Source: Neptunomonas phycophila | GTDB lineage: Bacteria > Pseudomonadota > Gammaproteobacteria > Pseudomonadales > Balneatricaceae | Reading direction: 5' to 3' | NCBI RefSeq assembly: GCF_001922575.1 | Contig: NZ_MRCI01000001.1 | Location: forward strand, 2,666,001 to 2,730,000 | DNA length: 64,000 bases | Shown here: one piece after another, positions 8,940 through 18,111 of the stretch | Layout of the letters: each line of letters opens with the position of its first letter | Position numbering within the stretch: the stretch's first letter is position 1 | Made by a program: the position numbers and the translations under genes | Notes under the pieces: model-generated | Database searches by the model: none | What the model saw: only the letters and a program-made list of their open reading frames with translations | Told to the model about the DNA's origin: nothing

Positions 8940-9776
8940 TTAAGCTTCTGAAATAGCACCCTTACCAATGCCTTCGTAAGCCCTTACTCGCACTTCATCC
9001 AGCGGCCGGATCTGCTTCGTCCGCTCTGCTAAATGTTGAGCTATTTGCTCAACCGTAGTTTCCGTATCGATGTCATAACAACGATCACTGGGTAGTGACA
9101 AATAAAACTCACCTTGCGGCGCGTCATAGGCATATACATTCACACCCTCAGGTCCTTCTTGGCGATGTGCCTTTGTGCCGATGTAAATATCCTTCCAACG
9201 CGTGGCTAAATCAGCCTCTAGCTTATCGTCTCGTACGTCATTAACAAAAATTTCAACCCGTGAACGGTGACCATGAGCGATACGTTGGCAATTCCCGTTA
9301 TGTTGTTGCAAACCATGGCTGTAATGATAAAACGCCCCGTCAATACTCTCAGGGACAAAAGACAACCTCATCCCTCGAACTTCTTGCGGGAAAAGGGCCA
9401 TTAGCTTTTCAATACACCACGCCGCTAGCGATTCAGGAGTGACCTCATCGATCTCAACCAACGCTATCGCTCGACTGGGGGAACGACAAACCAGCTCACC
9501 ACCGTCTGGATATTGCCATTTCACTTCGGTCTCACCAGCATCCGCGCTAACGCAAAGGCGCTCCATCTCAGTAGGCACAACAAGCGCATGATCAATGGTA
9601 GTGTCCATCCATTCACGCACGAGCTTTTTAACCACACCGAAATCACACACCATTCCCTGATCATTTAACGAGCCGTCCAGCTCTAATTGCACCAACCACG
9701 ATTCGCCCATCAAGCCACGAGTCGGGTGCAAGTAAGAAAAATCTACATTTGTCAGGTTATTTACAAACAGCTTCAC
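8940..9776 (-). CDS. Tandem PTPS/QueD-like protein (6-pyruvoyl/6-carboxytetrahydropterin synthase family)
   Basis: A 278-residue protein built of two PTPS-like halves, about twice the usual length. The C-terminal half keeps the zinc and nucleophile motif (SHGLQQHNGNCQRIAHGHRS: three His plus Cys) and the closing VRAYEGIGKGA Glu. The N-terminal half has only one of the zinc histidines (FSYLHP, then GESW where HGH is expected). It does keep the GMVCDFGVVKKLV helix and IDHALVVP, the Asp-His pair that the C-terminal half seems to have lost. The two halves may therefore form a single composite active site. The family makes pterins or the queuosine precursor; substrate unknown here. No other que or fol gene is adjacent except the distant folK. 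Confidence 0.72.
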   Translation of the reverse strand: MKLFVNNLTNVDFSYLHPTRGLMGESWLVQLELDGSLNDQGMVCDFGVVKKLVREWMDTTIDHALVVPTEMERLCVSADAGETEVKWQYPDGGELVCRSPSRAIALVEIDEVTPESLAAWCIEKLMALFPQEVRGMRLSFVPESIDGAFYHYSHGLQQHNGNCQRIAHGHRSRVEIFVNDVRDDKLEADLATRWKDIYIGTKAHRQEGPEGVNVYAYDAPQGEFYLSLPSDRCYDIDTETTVEQIAQHLAERTKQIRPLDEVRVRAYEGIGKGAISEA

Positions 9777-9943
9777 AATATACGCCTCAATTCTAAGCCG
9801 CCCATTCTATCGCATGGAGCAAGTCACTTGCATGAAAAATACAAAGATCAGCTATAAAAAAGTCGTATATTAACGAACAACACATCAATCATTTATGTAT
9901 AACGAACGGACGCGGTATACTTTAACTTTTTGGACAAAGCCCT

Positions 9944-10642
9944 ATGCGTCTCGACAAGTACCTATCACAAGCCACAGGCCTCTCGCGTAAAGAGGTGAAA
10001 CGATTAATGCACAAGAACACGGTTACTGTGAATGGTGAGCTCGTACGAGACCCCTCACTGCATATCAGCCTAGATGACAATGTTGTTTTTAATGACGGCG
10101 AAGTGGCCGCACCAACACCCCGCTATTTAATGATGAATAAGCCTGAAGGCGTAGTGTGCGCTAACGATGACCCTCTTCACCCTACCGTAATTAGCCTGCT
10201 ATACGATGAGCCACGCCCTGACAGCTTACATACAGTGGGCCGCCTCGATATAGATACCACCGGGCTGATCCTAATAACGGATGATGGCCAATGGTCGCAC
10301 CGAGTCACAGCACCCAAACATAAAATGCCCAAGCGGTACCATGTGACAACCGTTGACCCTATTCCAGAGTCAGCCATTGACGATTTTGCCCAAGGCGTTC
10401 AGCTGCATAACGAACCACAGCCAACTAAACCAGCCTCGTTAGTCATCATTAACGAACATGAAGCCTTTTTAACCCTCACTGAAGGTAAATATCATCAAGT
10501 AAAACGCATGTTTGCTGCCATTGGTAACAAAGTTGAAGCCTTACATCGTGATGCCATAGCCGATGTGTTACTGGACGATACTCTTGCTCCCGGTGAATAT
10601 CGAGAACTGACCCAACAAGAACAGGAGCTGTTAGGCGTATGA
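9944..10642 (+). CDS. rsuA: 16S rRNA pseudouridine(516) synthase RsuA
   Basis: A 232-residue RsuA-family enzyme. It has an N-terminal S4 RNA-binding domain (MRLDKYLSQATGLSRKEVKRLM) and a catalytic domain with GRLDIDTTGLILITDDGQW (nucleophile Asp102) followed by SHRVTAPKHKMPKRYHV, the last being RsuA-specific in my reading. It isomerises one uridine of 16S rRNA during 30S assembly. A -10-like TATACT lies at 9916-9921. It overlaps the next gene by 4 bases (ATGA), so the two 16S rRNA modifiers are cotranscribed. Confidence 0.9.
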   Translation: MRLDKYLSQATGLSRKEVKRLMHKNTVTVNGELVRDPSLHISLDDNVVFNDGEVAAPTPRYLMMNKPEGVVCANDDPLHPTVISLLYDEPRPDSLHTVGRLDIDTTGLILITDDGQWSHRVTAPKHKMPKRYHVTTVDPIPESAIDDFAQGVQLHNEPQPTKPASLVIINEHEAFLTLTEGKYHQVKRMFAAIGNKVEALHRDAIADVLLDDTLAPGEYRELTQQEQELLGV

Positions 10643-11697
10643 TGCGCGACAAAGCATTTGATCTACTTTATCAGAGCTTTAATCCAGCACTGCCAAACAC
10701 CTTATGGTTTGTCGATGAAAACCTAATACCCGAACATGCCCCAGCAGCGATGGGCAACACACGAGTAATCGCTAACCGTTACCATATACACAGACAATTG
10801 CTCAATGCGGGCTGGCATGCGGAGTTTTCTGACTTTGACTGCCAAGGCTTAGCACCAGGTAGCTATGATCAAATCTATTTGCGCATCCCCAAAGAAAAGG
10901 CGCTTGCTCACTACTTAATCAACACAGCTTCTCGCCTATTAGCCCCCACGGGAAGCCTCATTTTAAGCGGCTTAAAGCAAGAAGGAATCAAAGGATTTTT
11001 TGATCGCGCGGATACAGCCGGCGCTCAAACTGAACGCTGGAAGCTTGATAAAGAAACATGGGCAGCGGCTATCACTTTTACCCAACCGATCACGTTAGAT
11101 GACAAAGACTACACTGCCCTGCGCCCCGCCGTCGCTGATACCTCTTTCTCGTTTATCAGTAAACCGGGAGTATATGGCTGGAATAAAATAGACCAAGGCA
11201 GTCAGCTGCTCATCGAGCACCTTTGCGATATCATCGGTCAATCTCAGCCCCAAAGTGCGTTAGATATCGGATGTGGTTATGGCTACCTTTCCTTACATAC
11301 GGGGAAGATGCTATCCATCCCCGTGACCGCAACAGACACCAACGCCGCGGCTATTGAGTGCTGTACTGCCAACGCAACGCAATCCAATGTAAACATCTCT
11401 GCGGTAGCTGATGACTGTGCACGCCATATAGATAGTGTATTTGATTTAGTGGTTTGCAATCCGCCGTTTCATAGCGGGTTTGGCGTAGAAAGCCAGCTAA
11501 CAGACCGCTTTCTAGCCAGTGCTGCGCAACATTTAACCCCAGACGGCCAAGCAATCTTTGTTACCAACCTACACATCGGCATTGAAAAGAAAGCGGCAGA
11601 TTACTTTTCAATCGTTGACACTCCAGTGCAAACCAACCACTTCAAGCTTATCCACTTACGGCTCCCCAAAAAGAGCAAAGCTACCGTAAGTGACTAA
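10639..11697 (+). CDS. rsmC: Ribosomal RNA small subunit methyltransferase C-like
   Basis: A 352-residue tandem-methyltransferase-fold protein. The C-terminal half carries the SAM motif ALDIGCGYGYLSLH and the catalytic NPPFHSGFG motif typical of N2-guanine methylation; the N-terminal half is the degenerate duplicate seen in RsmC and RlmG. Length and motifs fit RsmC (m2G1207 of 16S rRNA), and the partner rsuA also acts on 16S rRNA. RlmG is the main alternative. Confidence 0.82.
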   Translation: MMRDKAFDLLYQSFNPALPNTLWFVDENLIPEHAPAAMGNTRVIANRYHIHRQLLNAGWHAEFSDFDCQGLAPGSYDQIYLRIPKEKALAHYLINTASRLLAPTGSLILSGLKQEGIKGFFDRADTAGAQTERWKLDKETWAAAITFTQPITLDDKDYTALRPAVADTSFSFISKPGVYGWNKIDQGSQLLIEHLCDIIGQSQPQSALDIGCGYGYLSLHTGKMLSIPVTATDTNAAAIECCTANATQSNVNISAVADDCARHIDSVFDLVVCNPPFHSGFGVESQLTDRFLASAAQHLTPDGQAIFVTNLHIGIEKKAADYFSIVDTPVQTNHFKLIHLRLPKKSKATVSD

Positions 11698-11707
11698 CGA
11701 ACAAGCA

Positions 11708-11733
11708 AAAACGCCTAGCAAGGCTAGGCGTTT
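11708..11733. terminator. Bidirectional intrinsic terminator
   Basis: The stem AAACGCCTAGC/GCTAGGCGTTT has a three-base loop with A and T flanks and lies between the convergent rsmC and M48 peptidase genes. Confidence 0.85.
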
Positions 11734-11757
11734 ATAAGCTAAACACGTAACAGTATA

Positions 11758-12489
11758 TTACAGTAAATCGCGGATATGCTCTTCACGGTCTTTCGAAGCC
11801 GGGTGGCTTGAGAATACACTATGGCTACCGCCACTGGCGGCTTCCATCGCTTGGAACTGTTTCATAACACCGATACCTGCACTAGCATCCCAACCGTGGC
11901 GCTTCATAAACTTAACGGCATAGGTATCAGATGCACTTTCTTGTGATTGTGAAAACTGAGCAGACACCAATTTATGGGTAAAGTCTCCCAACTGCGAATC
12001 CGACAACATACCGACAGTACCGCCAGCTGCTGAAGCGCCTTTACGTGCCGCTGAAGCCGCATAAGCTAACTGGTACTCTTTACGCGTGTGACCTAATTTT
12101 ACATGACCTACTTCGTGACCAATAACAAATCGTACTTCATCATCCGTCAACTTATCCATCAAACCCGAATACACTCGAACCGTACCGTTAGGCATAGCAA
12201 ACGCGTTCATTTCATCTGTTAGATACACTTTGAAGTTCAATTCAAGTCCGTCTTCGTTATTCAGACCCTGAGTAATTCGCGCTAAACGTTTAGCGTATTT
12301 ATTGCTAGCCGGTGCCACGTTGTTATTAGCATCCAGCTGCTTAGCCGATTGATCAGCTAGCGCAATCACTTCTTGATCGCTAATGGTGGCCGCTTTGTAC
12401 AAATCCGTCGCGGCTGTCATATCAATGTTTTCCACACAGCCTGTGAGTAAGACAGATGCTGTGACAGCGGCCAATAATGTTTTTTTCAT
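11758..12489 (-). CDS. M48-family metallopeptidase lipoprotein
   Basis: A 243-residue protein beginning with a lipoprotein signal (KKTLLAAVTASVLLTGC, lipidated Cys18) and carrying the zinc motif HEVGH (His125, Glu126, His129). A later SASDTYAVKFM segment holds the expected third zinc-ligand region. It resembles the YcaL/LoiP group of outer-membrane-linked proteases that handle misfolded envelope proteins. I chose the start at 12489 rather than 12501 because GGAAG lies at proper distance and the signal peptide then begins at MKK. Monocistronic. Confidence 0.85.
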   Translation of the reverse strand: MKKTLLAAVTASVLLTGCVENIDMTAATDLYKAATISDQEVIALADQSAKQLDANNNVAPASNKYAKRLARITQGLNNEDGLELNFKVYLTDEMNAFAMPNGTVRVYSGLMDKLTDDEVRFVIGHEVGHVKLGHTRKEYQLAYAASAARKGASAAGGTVGMLSDSQLGDFTHKLVSAQFSQSQESASDTYAVKFMKRHGWDASAGIGVMKQFQAMEAASGGSHSVFSSHPASKDREEHIRDLL

Positions 12490-12585
12490 ATTCACTTCCA
12501 ATTTGTGTTTACCTTAAGAAAGGCCGGAATGTAGCAAAAGGTCACGATATTTGCATCTAATTAGACACGAAAATTCCATTCAGGC

Positions 12586-14598
12586 TTATAAATCATCAAA
12601 CATATTGCGCAAGCTATTTAAGGTAGCTCTACCTCTTGCCTTATTTAATTCTGGATTTTTTTCCCCATTACCTTCGATTTCCAAATCTTCTTGAGGTAAT
12701 TCATCTAAAAAACGACTAGGAGTACAGTCGATAAGCTCACCAAACTGTTTGCGCTGGCGAGCTAGCGTCATGGTCAGTGTCTTTTTAGCGCGCGTAATAC
12801 CCACGTAGGCTAACCGGCGCTCCTCTTCAATATCGCCATTTTCGATGCTATTGCGATGGGGCAATAGCTCCTCCTCCATACCCATCAAATACACATGAGG
12901 AAACTCAAGTCCTTTAGACGCATGAAGTGTCATCAACTGAACGCGATTCGAGTCATCTTCCTCTTCTTGGCGGTCCAACATGTCAATCAGGATAAGGCGC
13001 GCGATGGCTTCTTCCACACCGGCATCAGGATCATCTTCTTGCAGACGTTCGAGTGTATTGCGTAATGAATCAACCAAGAACCAAACATTCTGCATGCGTT
13101 TTTCGCCCATCGCATCACTAGAACTGTTCTGATAAATCCATCCTTCATAATCGATATCCTGAATCAATTCTTTAATCGCCTGGATAGGATCACCTTCATA
13201 GCAAAGGCGATACTTTTCATGCAACCAATGTGTAAAGCGTCTCAGTTTTTCAACAGCGGCCGCTGGTAAGCGCTGCTCAAGTCCTATTTCAGAGCAGGCA
13301 TCAAACAAGCTGACACGACGCTCAGTCGCGTATTCACCTAACTTTTGTAAAGTGGATGGTCCTATTTCACGGCGCGGTAAGTTAATGATGCGTAAAAAGG
13401 CATTATCATCATCGCGGTTAACAAGCACTTTTAAGTAACTCATCAGATCCTTGATTTCAGCACGCGCAAAAAACGACGTACCGCCTGATAACTTATAAGG
13501 CACCTGAAACGCCTGTAACTTAACTTCAAGCAAACGTGATTGAAAGTTGCCTCGATATAAAATAGCAAAGTCGTTAAAGGGGATGTGATTACGTAAGTGC
13601 AAGTCGAGTATTTCTGTGGCAATACGTTCACATTCTGCATCTTCATTTCGGGTATGCACCACTCGTAGCGGATCACCAAACCCCATGTCACTCCATAAAG
13701 TCTTTTCAAAGGCGTGAGGGTTATTCGCAATTAAAGTATTAGCGGCTTTAAGAATGCGGCTCGTTGAGCGGTAGTTTTGCTCAAGTTTGACGACTTTTAA
13801 GCTAGGGAAGTCAACCTGCAGCTGCGCTAGGTTTTCAGGCCGAGCACCTCGCCACGCGTATATGGATTGATCATCATCACCTACTACGGTTAACGCGCCT
13901 CTGTGGCCTACTAACTGGCGAACTAGCTTGTATTGGCTGAGGTTAGTGTCTTGATACTCATCCACTAATAAGTACCTTATACGCTGCTGCCAGCGCTCTA
14001 ACACATCAGGGTGCTCTTCAAACAAACGAACCGGAGTCCAAATCAAATCATCAAAATCGACCGCGTTGTACGCTTGTAAATGCGTCATGTAAGCATCATA
14101 GGCACGTGCAGCTAATACTTCTTCCGGGGTCTTAGCAAAACTCTCTGCTTTAGCAGGCGTCACCATCTCGTTTTTCCAATTTGAGATCATTGTACGAATC
14201 ATATCTACTTGCTCCGCATCTTCATCATGATGCATTAGCAGGTCTCTAATCAGCGCCTTGGTATCTTGATCATCAAAAATAGAAAAACCCGGCTTCAATC
14301 CCAATTTTTTGTGTTCACGGCGAATAATATTCATACCCAAATTATGGAAAGTCGACACCGTTAACCCTTTGGTCTTGCCGGGCAATAATTGCGTAACACG
14401 CTCCTTCATTTCACGAGAGGCCTTGTTCGTGAAAGTTACAGCCGCTATATATCGCGCCTCAATGCCGCACTTATTAACCAAGTAGGCAATTTTGCGTGTT
14501 ATAACACTGGTCTTGCCTGAGCCCGCGCCTGCCAGCACCAATAGTGGACCACTAATATAATCAACGGCTTCTCGCTGACGGGGATTTAACTTACTCAT
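12586..14598 (-). CDS. rep: ATP-dependent DNA helicase Rep
   Basis: A 670-residue UvrD/Rep-type superfamily 1 helicase. Motifs are NPRQREAV (Q motif), Walker A AGAGSGKT (23-30), DEYQDTN (motif II), GDDDQSIYAWRGA (motif III), QNYRS (IV), LMTLHASKGLEF (V) and EEERRLAYVGITRAKK (VI). The length and the opening SKLNPRQREAVDYISGP match Rep rather than UvrD. It translocates 3'-5' on single strands and clears proteins ahead of the replication fork. Confidence 0.94.
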   Translation of the reverse strand: MSKLNPRQREAVDYISGPLLVLAGAGSGKTSVITRKIAYLVNKCGIEARYIAAVTFTNKASREMKERVTQLLPGKTKGLTVSTFHNLGMNIIRREHKKLGLKPGFSIFDDQDTKALIRDLLMHHDEDAEQVDMIRTMISNWKNEMVTPAKAESFAKTPEEVLAARAYDAYMTHLQAYNAVDFDDLIWTPVRLFEEHPDVLERWQQRIRYLLVDEYQDTNLSQYKLVRQLVGHRGALTVVGDDDQSIYAWRGARPENLAQLQVDFPSLKVVKLEQNYRSTSRILKAANTLIANNPHAFEKTLWSDMGFGDPLRVVHTRNEDAECERIATEILDLHLRNHIPFNDFAILYRGNFQSRLLEVKLQAFQVPYKLSGGTSFFARAEIKDLMSYLKVLVNRDDDNAFLRIINLPRREIGPSTLQKLGEYATERRVSLFDACSEIGLEQRLPAAAVEKLRRFTHWLHEKYRLCYEGDPIQAIKELIQDIDYEGWIYQNSSSDAMGEKRMQNVWFLVDSLRNTLERLQEDDPDAGVEEAIARLILIDMLDRQEEEDDSNRVQLMTLHASKGLEFPHVYLMGMEEELLPHRNSIENGDIEEERRLAYVGITRAKKTLTMTLARQRKQFGELIDCTPSRFLDELPQEDLEIEGNGEKNPELNKARGRATLNSLRNMFDDL

Positions 14599-14793
14599 TT
14601 GATTTGCTCGTGCTGTTTCGCGTCGGTGACAGGTAATGGAAAACCACTAAGAAAAAGCTATATAAAACACTTGTTTGATGGCTTACTGCTTCATGTTACA
14701 GTTGATTCTCTGTACAGCATTATATACAAACAAAGGACGAATGCGTTCTGTTCCGTCATTATAATTGGCTGAGGCTCTACCCAGAAAGCGGCA

Positions 14794-16506
14794 ATGCGAT
14801 ATTCACATACTCTCCCTATCAAAGTTCTGGTTTATTGCCCTGATTCCTCGGCTACAGCGCACTTAACCAGTTTATTGCAGTCGCCCACTATTCACACCCA
14901 AATCGTTCAGTCTCTCACGGCGGTTAGGCGCTCACTTATCCAAGACTCAGTCAACTTGTTACTGATCTATGATACACCCGACAATGCCCTAGCTGACGGC
15001 GCTTTTTTTTATCAAGAGATTATCGATTCGGCAAAGCCTGTGGTTCTTGTGCAACCATCTATATCTCATCACGATGGTCAACGGTTATTAGAAGCCTCTT
15101 TTGCTGATTACATATCCCTCAACGGCCTTACGCAAGAAGCACTTATGCGTAGCTTTCGCTTGCTCACTCAAGCACATATAAAAGAAGCAGAAATACATTA
15201 CTTAAAAGAGACCGATTGGCTGACACGTGTTCAAAACCGCACTAGCTTTTACAATACGCTAACTAAACTCATTAACAATCAGCAGGTAAAGGGAGGCGCG
15301 ACCGCCTTAGTAACTGTTGATATCGATAATTTCCATGGCTTCAATCAGCGTATGGGAAACGCGGCTGGTGACAGCATCATTCGTAGCCTCTGCCATCGCT
15401 TATTGATCTGCGCACTCAATAACCCCGTTTATCGGATTGGCGGCGATGAGTTCGCTATTATTTTGGATGTTAACGATAAAACGCAAACAACCGCCGAAAT
15501 TCAAAAGCTTATCAGCTCGCTAATCGATACCCTTCGCCCAGCGTTCCAACTTCATGGTGAAGAGCATATTTTAGGGGTTAGTATTGGCGTTTCTGTCGCG
15601 CCCAAACACGGGAAAAACCCCGACACCTTACTGAACCACGCCAACCAAGCGAGAGCCCGAGCTAAACACAAACACGGTTGTAGCTACTCAATATACGAGC
15701 CTAAAAAAGATCCTAAGCCCGTGTTCGACGGCCTTATCGAATCGGACTTGTGGGCCGCATTAAAATACGAGCAGTTTGCTCTTTATTATCAACCAAGAGT
15801 TGATCTTCAAACCGGTGCAGTGGTTGGCGCTGAAGCACTCATGCGCTGGCACCATCCCAGCCATGGGCTTATTATGCCTACAGATTTCATCCCTCTCTCC
15901 GAAAAAACAGGCCAAATAGTACCGATGGGGTTTTGGGCAATCCAACAAGCAGGGCGGGACTTAAAAACGCTGGAGAAAGCAGGGTGCTACCTAGATAAAT
16001 TAGGGATCAACTTATCGTTTCGCCAATTTCAAAATGATTACCTAGCACGCACCATCCAGCGCATTATTGCTCGCGATAATATTGATACCCAAGTTCTTGA
16101 ATTTGAACTAACCGAATCATCTCTGTTTAGTAATGATGAACATGTTCGTCACAGCATCGAAGAGCTGTGCAAAACAGGGATTGAGTTCTCGCTAGATGAC
16201 TTTGGAACAGGCTATTCCTCTTTTGCTTTACTGCAAAAACTACCGGTTAGTACACTTAAAATCGATCGCTCCTTTATTGCCAACTTGCCGCATAATAACG
16301 ATGATGTAGAAATAGTCCGCGCGATAATTTCCTTAGCGCACAACTTAAGCATGACGGTTATTGCCGAAGGCGTTGAAACCAAAGAACAGCTCGATTGTTT
16401 AAAGGCTCATCAATGCGATCAGGTTCAAGGTTTCTACTACAGCCAACCGGTAACACTGCCTCACCTAATCTCTATGATTAACGGCCGTTCGATAGCCCTT
16501 CTCTAA
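14794..16506 (+). CDS. GGDEF-EAL c-di-GMP protein with receiver-like N terminus
   Basis: A 570-residue protein. Residues 1-125 look like a divergent receiver-type domain (IKVLVYCPDSSATAHLTSLL, LLLIYDTPD). The diguanylate cyclase domain (about 145-300) has intact GGDEF (RIGGDEFAIIL). The phosphodiesterase domain (about 315-565) has intact EALMRW, ELTES, DDFGTGYSS and IAEGVE. Both active sites look complete, so it may make or degrade c-di-GMP; no RxxD inhibitory site precedes GGDEF. There is no membrane segment, so it is cytoplasmic. Its 3' end overlaps the convergent comM by 29 bases. Confidence 0.88.
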   Translation: MRYSHTLPIKVLVYCPDSSATAHLTSLLQSPTIHTQIVQSLTAVRRSLIQDSVNLLLIYDTPDNALADGAFFYQEIIDSAKPVVLVQPSISHHDGQRLLEASFADYISLNGLTQEALMRSFRLLTQAHIKEAEIHYLKETDWLTRVQNRTSFYNTLTKLINNQQVKGGATALVTVDIDNFHGFNQRMGNAAGDSIIRSLCHRLLICALNNPVYRIGGDEFAIILDVNDKTQTTAEIQKLISSLIDTLRPAFQLHGEEHILGVSIGVSVAPKHGKNPDTLLNHANQARARAKHKHGCSYSIYEPKKDPKPVFDGLIESDLWAALKYEQFALYYQPRVDLQTGAVVGAEALMRWHHPSHGLIMPTDFIPLSEKTGQIVPMGFWAIQQAGRDLKTLEKAGCYLDKLGINLSFRQFQNDYLARTIQRIIARDNIDTQVLEFELTESSLFSNDEHVRHSIEELCKTGIEFSLDDFGTGYSSFALLQKLPVSTLKIDRSFIANLPHNNDDVEIVRAIISLAHNLSMTVIAEGVETKEQLDCLKAHQCDQVQGFYYSQPVTLPHLISMINGRSIALL

Positions 16507-17992
16507 AGCCAAGCGCCTCCATAATGGCTGGCCGTCCCACTGCAACATCGCCTTTTAAATCCGCAATAGTTCGCGCCACTTTCAATACACGATGGCATGC
16601 ACGCGCCGACAAACCGAACCGACCGGCAGCTCCAGCTAATGTATCCCGTGAGCTGTCGGATAAATCGCAAATGGCATCCAGCTGCTTAGCTTCCAATACA
16701 TTATTACGACACCCCTGGCGCTCGTACTGACGAGCCAACGCTTGCGAAACCCTTTCAGCCACCTGTGCACTGGACTCTGATGGCTGTCCATCCAAACGCA
16801 ACAAGGTGTCAGCCGGCAACGCAGCGACATTCACAAACAAGTCGATACGGTCTAGCAACGGTCCAGATAGTTTGTCTTGATAACGTCTGACTTGATCCGG
16901 TGTGCATCGACATCGTCCGGATGGATCACCGGCATAGCCGCAGGGGCAGGGATTCATTGCGCCAATTAACTGAAAACGTGCGGGGAACTCTGTTTGACGG
17001 GAGGCTCTAGAGATTAAAATTTGGCCTGTTTCTAAAGGCTCACGCATAACTTCTAGCACCTTGCGTGAAAACTCGGGCATTTCATCCAAGAAAAGAACCC
17101 CTTGATGCGCAAGCGATATTTCCCCCGGGCGTGGATGGCTACCGCCCCCAACGAGCGCCGCTGGTGATGCCGTATGGTGTGGCGCTCTAAAGGGACGCAC
17201 CCCTTGGCAAATATTATCCACAGGCAGCCCAGCAACCGAATAAATGGCGGCAGCTTCTAAGCGCTCATCTTCATTTAATGTAGGCAACAAGCTTGGTAAG
17301 CGCGCCGCCAGCATACTTTTACCACTTCCCGGCACACCGCTCATTAATAGATTATGTCCACCCGCCGCCGCTATTTCTAAAGCTCGCTTTGCCTGCACTT
17401 GCCCTTTCACATCACTCAGGTCGTGTCGTTGAATTGAATGTAAAGGCATTTCAACTTGAGGTTCCACGGCCTCTAGCTTTTTTTGTCCAGAGAAAGCGGC
17501 ACAGACATCCAAAAGATGATCGGCTACACGAACTTTTAACTCGCGAACCAAGCGGGCTTCTTGTCGATTTTCATTAGGGATCAGTAAAGCACGTCCTGCT
17601 TTTTTACACGCAACGGCCGCTGGTAATACGCCGGTCACAGCACGTAAATCACCCGATAACGCCAGCTCACCGAGTAATTCAACCTTGTGCAGATTGTCTG
17701 TCGGTATCTGTCCCGAAGCAGCCAAGATACCAACTGCAATAGCAAGGTCGAACCGCCCCCCATCTTTAGGTAAATCGGCAGGCGCCAAATTTATAGTAAT
17801 TCGTCGTTGGGGGAACTCATATCCAGCATTGAGAATAGCGCTACGCACACGCTCTCGGCTCTCACGAACGGCCGCTTCTGGCAAACCAACCAAGTTAAGC
17901 GCTGGCAACCCAGGCGACATATGAGTTTCAACGGTGACCGCTGGGGCAACAACGCCCAACTGAGCACGGGTATGAACAATAGCTAGGGACAT
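16478..17992 (-). CDS. comM: ComM/YifB-type Mg-chelatase-like AAA+ helicase
   Basis: A 504-residue protein. It has an N-terminal Lon-protease-like domain (MSLAIVHTRAQLGVVAPAV...), an AAA+ core with Walker A GVPGSGKSMLA and Walker B GVLFLDEMPEF, a zinc-like cysteine cluster (CPCGY...CRC) and a C-terminal Mg-chelatase domain. ComM drives branch migration during natural transformation in Vibrio and Acinetobacter. I use ATG 17992 (preceded by AAGGATG) rather than 18058, because 22 unrelated residues would otherwise precede the conserved N terminus. It is followed by glnK-region genes in the order known from Pseudomonas. Confidence 0.9.
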   Translation of the reverse strand: MSLAIVHTRAQLGVVAPAVTVETHMSPGLPALNLVGLPEAAVRESRERVRSAILNAGYEFPQRRITINLAPADLPKDGGRFDLAIAVGILAASGQIPTDNLHKVELLGELALSGDLRAVTGVLPAAVACKKAGRALLIPNENRQEARLVRELKVRVADHLLDVCAAFSGQKKLEAVEPQVEMPLHSIQRHDLSDVKGQVQAKRALEIAAAGGHNLLMSGVPGSGKSMLAARLPSLLPTLNEDERLEAAAIYSVAGLPVDNICQGVRPFRAPHHTASPAALVGGGSHPRPGEISLAHQGVLFLDEMPEFSRKVLEVMREPLETGQILISRASRQTEFPARFQLIGAMNPCPCGYAGDPSGRCRCTPDQVRRYQDKLSGPLLDRIDLFVNVAALPADTLLRLDGQPSESSAQVAERVSQALARQYERQGCRNNVLEAKQLDAICDLSDSSRDTLAGAAGRFGLSARACHRVLKVARTIADLKGDVAVGRPAIMEALGFREGLSNGR

Positions 17993-18111
17993 ACATCCTT
18001 CCTTGGACGTAACAACAATAGAATCAAGACGATAGCAGAAAACAACCGCCGGGTTCAAATACTCGCCTTTATGCTCATCCTATCCAATGGCAAGAAATGC
18101 AGCCTACGCTG

